A DNA stretch of 64,000 bases. Source: RGIG5299 sp045588575 (GTDB lineage Bacteria; Bacillota; Clostridia; Oscillospirales; RGIG5299). Where the stretch lies: assembly GCA_045588575.1 (NCBI GenBank), contig JAZNEJ010000006.1:54856-118855 (forward strand). The letters are read 5' to 3'. Under the pieces are notes generated by a model. That model saw only the letters and a program-made list of their open reading frames with translations. It searched no databases and was not told where the DNA came from. Every line of letters starts with the position of its first letter. Position 1 is the stretch's first letter. Of this stretch, positions 58,144 to 64,000 are shown piece by piece. The position numbers and the translations under genes were made by a program.

Positions 58144-58205
58144 ACTCTGCAATATTCCCTCTGGCAATTGGAGCCTTATAGGATTTATTGCAGAGTGTTT
58201 TTTTC
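58144..58205 (+). terminator. Intrinsic terminator after tyrS
   Basis: ACTCTGCAATA (58144-58154) pairs with TATTGCAGAGT (58186-58196), followed by GTTTTTTTT. The loop of about 31 bases can form an inner stem around CCTCTGGCAATTGGAG. It closes the long nusB-tyrS run. Confidence 0.87.
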
Positions 58206-58226
58206 TGTAGAGTTACAATATTAACG

Positions 58227-58255
58227 TTGACAAAGCAAGTGCGGTATAGTATAAT
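58227..58255 (+). promoter_or_regulatory. Consensus sigma-A promoter
   Basis: Perfect TTGACA (58227-58232), 17-bp spacer, perfect TATAAT (58250-58255). It drives the leader or small RNA ahead of the giant YD-repeat gene; predicted start near 58262. Confidence 0.9.
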
Positions 58256-58261
58256 AATGGT

Positions 58262-58426
58262 AAAGAATACCAAAAATGTAAAAAATAAAATAATTATTTG
58301 TGTGTGGAAAGGTAGTTGTCACTCTGAAACATAGCAGTATAGCAAGAAATTACTATTAACCTCACTTTTTGTTTGTACATTAGGACGTACTGCCTTTTAT
58401 TTTTAAAAGGTCAGTGCGTCTTTTTT
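58262..58426 (+). ncRNA. Unidentified transcribed leader or small RNA ending in a terminator
   Basis: About 165 bases run from the predicted start of a consensus promoter to a strong intrinsic terminator, with no credible coding frame. The terminator stem is GACGTACTG/CAGTGCGTC enclosing CCTTTT/AAAAGG, then TTTTTT (58384-58426). Upstream the segment has GTGTGTGGAAAGGTAGT and ACTATTAACCTCAC, which can pair only in part. It matches no riboswitch, 6S, SRP or tmRNA pattern that I can recall. It could be an attenuator controlling the downstream surface protein or an independent small RNA. Confidence 0.5.
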
Positions 58427-58472
58427 GTTTTTGAAATTTATAAAAATACTAATCAGAAAAGAGGAAAAAGTT

Positions 58473-58505
58473 ATGGATGAACCGTCACAGTCTTTTAATA
58501 TTTAA
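58473..58505 (+). CDS. Possible 10-codon leader peptide
   Basis: ATG at 58473 follows AGAGGAAAAAGTT, giving a ribosome site about 8 bases away, and encodes MDEPSQSFNI before a stop. It lies in the leader of the giant surface-protein gene, and a second, stronger AAAGGAGGTGAA follows at 58507 without a usable start of its own. It could be a regulatory peptide or simple chance. Confidence 0.25.
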   Translation: MDEPSQSFNI

Positions 58506-58578
58506 CAAAGGAGGTGAAGCAGAGGATTTTTAATCAATTTTTATAAACAATAAAAATTAACAAGAAAGGAAAGTCATT

Positions 58579-61500
58579 ATGTTTATTAATTTAATTAAAA
58601 AACTTTGCGCATTCATAATCAGCATTGCCTTGCTTGTAACCCTGTCAATTCAAGGCTTTGCGCAAGCAGGTATTACCTTTGAAGGCAGAAAAACGGCCTC
58701 TGATTCCGTTAAACAAAACACTTTATCGAGCAGCTATCTCGATTATGATAATATAGATTTCCAAAGCCTTAATATTACGAGCGAAGAAGTTTCGCTTCGT
58801 GAAGAATCGGTAAAGCATTTTAATACCGAAGAAGGAATAATGATTGCCGTTATGTATCCCGAGGCGGTGCATTATCTTGAAGACGGCAGCTGGAAAGATA
58901 TAGACAATTCCATCGTAACCGATTCAAAAACCAATAATTTAACGAATAAGCAAAATTCGTTTGCGGTAGAGTTGCCGAGTGAAATTAACGGCAGTTCTGA
59001 AATATCTGTTTCTAAAAATAATGCAAAAGTAACGTTTAAGCTTTTAAACGTTAACTCTTCTGTTGCTCAAATAGATAAGAAAGAATATATAAAAACAGAT
59101 AAAACCGACGTAACGGATAAAATAAATTCCAAGCTCAATTATAAAAACACTTTTAAAGATACCGACGTAGCGTATGTTATAAGGTCAAACACCCTCAAAG
59201 AAGAAATAATTTTAAATAAGATGCCCGAGAATGCGGCAAGCTATTCTTATGAAATAAACACTCACGGATTACGTGTAGACCTTTATAACGACGGAAGCTT
59301 AACCTTCTCAAACAAAGATACGGGCGAGGTTATTTTCACCGTTTATGAGCCCTTTATGGAAGATGCAAACGGAGATTATTCCGATGATATATCGGTAACC
59401 TTAACTCCCTCAACGGGAAAAAATAAATACATATTAACCTATACGCCGTCTTATGAATGGCTTTCTTCCAATGAGCGTACCTACCCCGTAACAATTGACC
59501 CCACCATAAGCAGCGGAACCGGCAGCGACGTAATGCAGGACGTTACCGTTGCATCGGGATATCCCACTTTAAACTATTGGAACCAAAACTTCTTAAGAAT
59601 AGGTAACGACGGAAGCCGCGGCATTAACAGAACTTATATGAAGTTTAACCAGGACTATCTTCCCACGCTTGCCGCAGGCGATGTTCTTATAAAAGCCGAG
59701 CTTAAAATGTGGAGAACGAATTACAACGGCAATCAATACGCCGAGCTTCACGAAATAAATTCCACATTCACTTATAACAGAATAAACTGGAATAATGCGC
59801 CTACATACCTTAGCGCAATAATTGACAGCTGCGAAATGACGTCGCCCGAATATTACTATTTCGACGTAACAAGCCTTGTAAACAAATGGTATAACGACTC
59901 GACTTCAAACCTTGGCTTTATGCTTAAATACAGCAGTGAAGTAGCAGGCAACTATGCAACCTTCTGTTCTGCCGAGCATGCCAATGAAATTCGCCGTCCC
60001 TGCATTTATTTTGCATATAGAAATACAAGCGGCGTAACGGATAATCCGAGCTATACCGTAGATATGGGTACGGCAGGAACCGCATATATCAATCCCTTCT
60101 CGGGAGGCCTTACGGTAATAAGAAACGATATAGGCTATGACGGAAATATTTTACCCGTTTCTATAAGCATGGTTTACGGTGAAAAAATTTCAGACTCAAT
60201 GATTAACACCGGCGAATTCTGTAAAACCAATTACCATCAGCACGTTACTTTTAAAACAATAGGCGGCAGAGATTATATTGAATATATCGACGGCACCAAT
60301 GCCAAAAGATATTTCGTTTTACAAAAATATAAGGTCGGCGACGTTGAAAAAGATATTTATATAGCAGATAAATATTCCACAAGGTCAAACGAGGATAATC
60401 CGACCGTAGCTTATGTTGCAGACTCGTGGCCGAGCGAATATTTTGAAAAGGTAACGTATAACGGCACAGAACATTACTGCTATAACGGCGATTCCGAATT
60501 GCGCTATATCTTTGATACAGCCGCCTTCGGCAGACTCGTTGCAATAACCGATAAAAATTCCGAAAATTCAGAATCGTTGGTTGAAGGTTCTAATACTCTT
60601 GAAGATAACCGCATTCAAATTCATTATCTTCCCAATAAGAATTATGCAATAGACTGCATAATCGACGGCGCAGGACGTATATACAAGTTCGTCTATGACT
60701 ATAACTACATCAAGGAAATTCGCTATTTCGGTAATACCGTAGCAGACTACACTACTATTACCGATACAACTGAAGGTTATATTTCAAAAGTTACGTATAA
60801 TATAAGTAATGTAGACTATACCGTTACAATAACAGGCCCTAACGGCATCAGCCAAGCAAAAAACGGAAGTCGTTTCAATTTCTTATACGGAACGAACACC
60901 TATAAAGACACAAAAACAGGCGATATATACACCTTTACCTTTGAAAACAGTAAGGTTAAAACCGTTAAGTATTATAGCGGAAACCAGCAAACAACGGCAG
61001 ATGAGTCGTTGGAATTTACTTATGACGTTTACAGAACCAAGCTGGAAGATTCAAACGGTGATATCTGTTATATGAATTTTGATTCGACAGGCAATTTAAT
61101 TTCGTCGTCGGATAAAAACGGTAACGGATATTTCTACGAATACGGAAGAGATTACGCTGAAGGTAGCATAAATAAGGTTACCTTATCCTCGCGTATGCAA
61201 AACCAGACCATAAATATTTTGCCGAACCCGGGATTTGAATATGATAACAATTTATTTACCAACCCGTCAATGGGTGCGAATATAGCGACAAGAGTCCCTC
61301 TTGGATCTCGCAGCGGCAGTTATTCATTGAAGGTTGAAAAGCTCTCGCAAACGGAAAGCTTCGAGGGAAGCTATAGCCTTTATGTTCCTACGCCCAAAAC
61401 AACGGTGGTAACCTTCTCTGCGTGGGCAAAAGTCAGCTATATGAACGGAGAAGGTGGCGCATATATAGGAATTAAAACCGCAAGCGGAACCGAAACTGTT

Positions 61501-64000
61501 AAGAGTGAACCAATTGTTTCAATCGGTGAATGGGTGCGCGTAAAGGTAACAACCGAGATATCTAATCCCACCTCGCCATCTGAACAAGTAACTCTTTATC
61601 TCGGAATAGAAAATGCCACCGGATATGTATGTTTCGACGATGTTCAGCTTATAATAGGCGATAATGCTTCGCAAAGAGATAATATCGTTGCAAACGGCGA
61701 TTTTGAATTTCTTACTCAAAACTGGACGGGCACTTCACTTGTTTCAGGATTCGCAGCCGGCAGTTCCGATTACAGCGGTCAAAGCGCATTGCAAATAATC
61801 GGTGCGATTGGTGAGGACCGCTATGCACAGCAAACCATTTCGGGCGCAGGAAACGCAGGAGATACCATAACCTTCTCCGGCTGGGCAAAAGCAAATTCGC
61901 TTCCCGTTTCCGAAGAAACACCTTTAAGATTCGGCATTCTCGTGGTGTTTAACGATGCCGAAGCAGACGAAGACAAAACCGCAGGCTACGTTTCGTTTAA
62001 CTCATACGTAACCGATTGGCAGTACGTCTACGGCTCCGTTACCGCCCAAAACGACTACACCTCTGCGGAAATATACCTTTGCTATAACAACAACAGCAAC
62101 ACGGCGTATTTCGAAGGCATTCAGGCATTCAAGGAAAAAGCAGGAACTTACTATACCTACAACGACGAGGGCTATATAACCGAGCAGACCACTTTCGACG
62201 GTGAAACCTATAGCTACACCTATAACGAAAAAGGCGAGGTTGTTTCGGTAACCCGCACAACCAAAAAGGCAGACGGCACCGAAAAAACACAAACCGTTAA
62301 TATAATTCAGTCAAACGGCGATACCACGGGTGTAACCGTAACTGCCGATTCTGTTGAAACCAATACCGATACTGTATCTCGTGACGTTTTCGGTAATACC
62401 TTATTAAGCCGCACAACCTATACCAAAGGCGGAGTTACCTATTACACCGAATCAAAAAGCGAATATACATCCGACGGCAACTATCTTGCCAAGGTTTTCG
62501 ATGAGCTTCAGGAATCTCATTCCGAATATAACTACGACCTTTCAACAGGCTTACTTACCTCGGTTACCGATAATAACGGCAACACGGTAAGCTATACCTA
62601 CGATTCTAACCACAGAATTACCTCTGTGATTGCTCCTTCTGAGGTTGGAACAACCGCACCGCAGGTCAGCTATGAATATGATTCTACTGGCAGACTTTCC
62701 AAAATAACGAGCCTTAACGGTGTCGAGTATGGATTTACCTATAACCAATACGGCCAAACTCTTTCCGTTTCTGTTGGCGATACCGTTCTCGTAACCAACG
62801 ATTATAAAGGCATTTCCGATAACGGAGTATTGGAAAGTGCCGTATATGGAAACGGTTACACGGTAAGCTATGAATACGGAAATCAGCACAGCAACGTTGC
62901 AGGCGGAGTTAAAAATGACCTCGTAACCGCAATATTAGTAAACGGCTCTGCAAGATATGAGTTTACCTACGATAGCCTTAACAGACTTATTAAAAGCGTT
63001 GATAACGTAAACTCCTTAACCGCAAATTACTATTATAATTACGATGGCGACCTTGCCTCAATGAAGGTAACCTCAACTGCAGGAGCTGCCTACAGCTACA
63101 GCGTAACTCAAACCTTCGATAGCGAAAACCGCCTCGTTAAGCAGGTTCGCGTTATAAACGGTGAGGAAAAGATTACAAATTACAGCTACGACGATAGCGA
63201 AAACGGCGACGGCACCGTAACTGTAAGCTTTACCGAGAACAATAACGAATACACCTCTCACTCAAGTGCTGATGCAATGGGAAGAAATTCGGGCAAGGCT
63301 CTTATAAAGAATTCATCACTTACCTTGCTTGAATATCTCTTTACCTACAAAACAAGTGCGCCGTTATATAGAGAAGATCTTCAACAATACATAACTCTTC
63401 AGTCGAGCATGGTTTCTAATTTCCAAATAAAGCTTGCAGGCGTACAGTATAAAAACTTTACTTACACCTACGATGCTAACGGAAATATAACCTCGATTAC
63501 CGACGGCACAAACACGGTAAGCTACTCTTATGATTCTCTCGGTCAGCTTATTAGAGAAAACGATAGCTTCAGAAACAAAACAATAGAATATGACTATGAT
63601 GCAGGCGGCAACATTATCTCAAAGAGCATATATGACTACACAATCGCTGAAGCTCTCGGAACTCCTTTAAGCGTAATAAATTACAGCTATACTAATAACG
63701 ATTGGAAGGATTTACTCACCTCATATAATAACCAGGCTATAACCTACGATTCAATAGGAAACCCGTTAAACTATATGGGCAAAACTATGACGTGGGAAGG
63801 CAGAAAGCTCACCTCAATAACTCAAAACGGTTCATTGTTGCAGTATGGCTACGATGATAACGGTTTAAGAGTTAAAAAGCAGGATTCCACAGGCACAACC
63901 CGTTACACCTACGATAACGGTAAGATCGTTCACCAATATACTGAAAATAATAATATAATAACCAATGAACTGTTCTTCCGTTACGATGAAAACGGGGCGC
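58579..64000 (+). CDS. Giant secreted DNRLRE/YD-repeat (RHS/WapA-like) protein, 3'-partial
   Basis: The frame is open from ATG 58579 to the window edge (1807 codons). I translated it by hand up to about 62760 and saw no stop. Layout: signal peptide (MFINLIKKLCAFIISIALLV to about 33); an N-terminal region; a DNRLRE stalk domain (about 312-475; DVTVASGYPTLNYWNQNFLR, RTYMKFN); a middle beta-rich RHS-like region (about 500-870); two carbohydrate-binding-like modules (about 875-1035 and 1038-1190; LPNPGFEYDNN, ANGDFEF); then many YD repeats (from about 1192; YTYNEKGEVVS, YTYDSNHRITS, YEYDSTGRLSK). YD-repeat proteins form a shell that often encloses a variable toxin at the C-terminus; that end lies outside the window. 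RBS AAGGAAAG. Confidence 0.9.
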   Translation, partial: MFINLIKKLCAFIISIALLVTLSIQGFAQAGITFEGRKTASDSVKQNTLSSSYLDYDNIDFQSLNITSEEVSLREESVKHFNTEEGIMIAVMYPEAVHYLEDGSWKDIDNSIVTDSKTNNLTNKQNSFAVELPSEINGSSEISVSKNNAKVTFKLLNVNSSVAQIDKKEYIKTDKTDVTDKINSKLNYKNTFKDTDVAYVIRSNTLKEEIILNKMPENAASYSYEINTHGLRVDLYNDGSLTFSNKDTGEVIFTVYEPFMEDANGDYSDDISVTLTPSTGKNKYILTYTPSYEWLSSNERTYPVTIDPTISSGTGSDVMQDVTVASGYPTLNYWNQNFLRIGNDGSRGINRTYMKFNQDYLPTLAAGDVLIKAELKMWRTNYNGNQYAELHEINSTFTYNRINWNNAPTYLSAIIDSCEMTSPEYYYFDVTSLVNKWYNDSTSNLGFMLKYSSEVAGNYATFCSAEHANEIRRPCIYFAYRNTSGVTDNPSYTVDMGTAGTAYINPFSGGLTVIRNDIGYDGNILPVSISMVYGEKISDSMINTGEFCKTNYHQHVTFKTIGGRDYIEYIDGTNAKRYFVLQKYKVGDVEKDIYIADKYSTRSNEDNPTVAYVADSWPSEYFEKVTYNGTEHYCYNGDSELRYIFDTAAFGRLVAITDKNSENSESLVEGSNTLEDNRIQIHYLPNKNYAIDCIIDGAGRIYKFVYDYNYIKEIRYFGNTVADYTTITDTTEGYISKVTYNISNVDYTVTITGPNGISQAKNGSRFNFLYGTNTYKDTKTGDIYTFTFENSKVKTVKYYSGNQQTTADESLEFTYDVYRTKLEDSNGDICYMNFDSTGNLISSSDKNGNGYFYEYGRDYAEGSINKVTLSSRMQNQTINILPNPGFEYDNNLFTNPSMGANIATRVPLGSRSGSYSLKVEKLSQTESFEGSYSLYVPTPKTTVVTFSAWAKVSYMNGEGGAYIGIKTASGTETVKSEPIVSIGEWVRVKVTTEISNPTSPSEQVTLYLGIENATGYVCFDDVQLIIGDNASQRDNIVANGDFEFLTQNWTGTSLVSGFAAGSSDYSGQSALQIIGAIGEDRYAQQTISGAGNAGDTITFSGWAKANSLPVSEETPLRFGILVVFNDAEADEDKTAGYVSFNSYVTDWQYVYGSVTAQNDYTSAEIYLCYNNNSNTAYFEGIQAFKEKAGTYYTYNDEGYITEQTTFDGETYSYTYNEKGEVVSVTRTTKKADGTEKTQTVNIIQSNGDTTGVTVTADSVETNTDTVSRDVFGNTLLSRTTYTKGGVTYYTESKSEYTSDGNYLAKVFDELQESHSEYNYDLSTGLLTSVTDNNGNTVSYTYDSNHRITSVIAPSEVGTTAPQVSYEYDSTGRLSKITSLNGVEYGFTYNQYGQTLSVSVGDTVLVTNDYKGISDNGVLESAVYGNGYTVSYEYGNQHSNVAGGVKNDLVTAILVNGSARYEFTYDSLNRLIKSVDNVNSLTANYYYNYDGDLASMKVTSTAGAAYSYSVTQTFDSENRLVKQVRVINGEEKITNYSYDDSENGDGTVTVSFTENNNEYTSHSSADAMGRNSGKALIKNSSLTLLEYLFTYKTSAPLYREDLQQYITLQSSMVSNFQIKLAGVQYKNFTYTYDANGNITSITDGTNTVSYSYDSLGQLIRENDSFRNKTIEYDYDAGGNIISKSIYDYTIAEALGTPLSVINYSYTNNDWKDLLTSYNNQAITYDSIGNPLNYMGKTMTWEGRKLTSITQNGSLLQYGYDDNGLRVKKQDSTGTTRYTYDNGKIVHQYTENNNIITNELFFRYDENGA

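Noticed and set aside
58262..58426. Leader considered as a c-di-GMP riboswitch, 6S RNA or SRP RNA
   Set aside because: None of the conserved blocks of these RNAs could be found, so it is left unidentified.
60251..63261. Several minus-strand frames of 60-112 codons
   Set aside because: They are shadows of the YD-repeat gene on the + strand, whose frame stays open through the region and shows clear DNRLRE and YD motifs.

Overview
This 64 kb window comes from a low-to-moderate GC Gram-positive anaerobe. It is almost certainly a member of the Bacillota class Clostridia, probably an uncultured gut or rumen lineage. The evidence is the PolC-type replicase, the pyrH-frr-uppS-cdsA-dxr-rseP-ispG-polC gene order, the xseA-xseB-ispA-DUF212-OLE-oapA-tlyA-nadK-argR-recN operon, strong AGGAGG-type ribosome sites, vegetative promoters with 17-bp spacers, a 2[4Fe-4S] ferredoxin, a membrane pyrophosphatase, and secreted proteins with dockerin-like, cohesin-like and cell-wall-binding repeats.

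Region 1 (1-17958, + strand) is a surface polysaccharide locus. It holds an LCP-family ligase (5' end outside the window), an initiating sugar-phosphate transferase, three further glycosyltransferases, an EpsG-like polymerase, a Wzx-type flippase, a polysaccharide pyruvyltransferase, an FrhB-like iron-sulfur protein, GalE and an SDR oxidoreductase. A nucleotidyltransferase, a histidine phosphatase homologue and a LicD transferase form what looks like a phospho-decoration module. They lie next to a 1681-residue secreted phosphodiester glycosidase with cell-wall-binding repeats.

Region 2 (17994-33113) is mixed metabolism. It has an AraC regulator facing a DMT transporter and a Gfo/Idh/MocA dehydrogenase, then PEP carboxykinase, a remnant of an ArsB/SLC13-type permease, a membrane-anchored secreted protein, an SDR, a xylulokinase-like FGGY kinase, a DUF1461 membrane protein, RsmI, a TrmN6-like methyltransferase, a 56-residue ferredoxin, a dockerin-bearing secreted protein, a TIM-barrel sugar isomerase, and an APC amino-acid permease behind a glycine riboswitch.

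Region 3 (33164-45296, - strand) is housekeeping: polC, ispG, rseP, dxr, cdsA, uppS, frr, pyrH, tgt, queA. Two points stand out. PolC lacks the embedded 3'-5' exonuclease domain, and rseP appears to start at AUA.

Region 4 (45575-58084, + strand) holds hppA and then the long nusB-to-tyrS run, which contains a complete OLE RNA gene (about 51967-52521) and its partner oapA. OLE is a large, structured, membrane-associated RNA whose molecular job is still unsettled. It is the most notable system in the window.

Region 5 (58085-64000) contains a strong promoter, an unidentified transcribed leader or small RNA that ends in an intrinsic terminator, and the first 1807 codons of a giant secreted DNRLRE/YD-repeat (RHS/WapA-like) protein that runs off the end. 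No tRNA, rRNA, CRISPR array, insertion sequence or prophage was seen.
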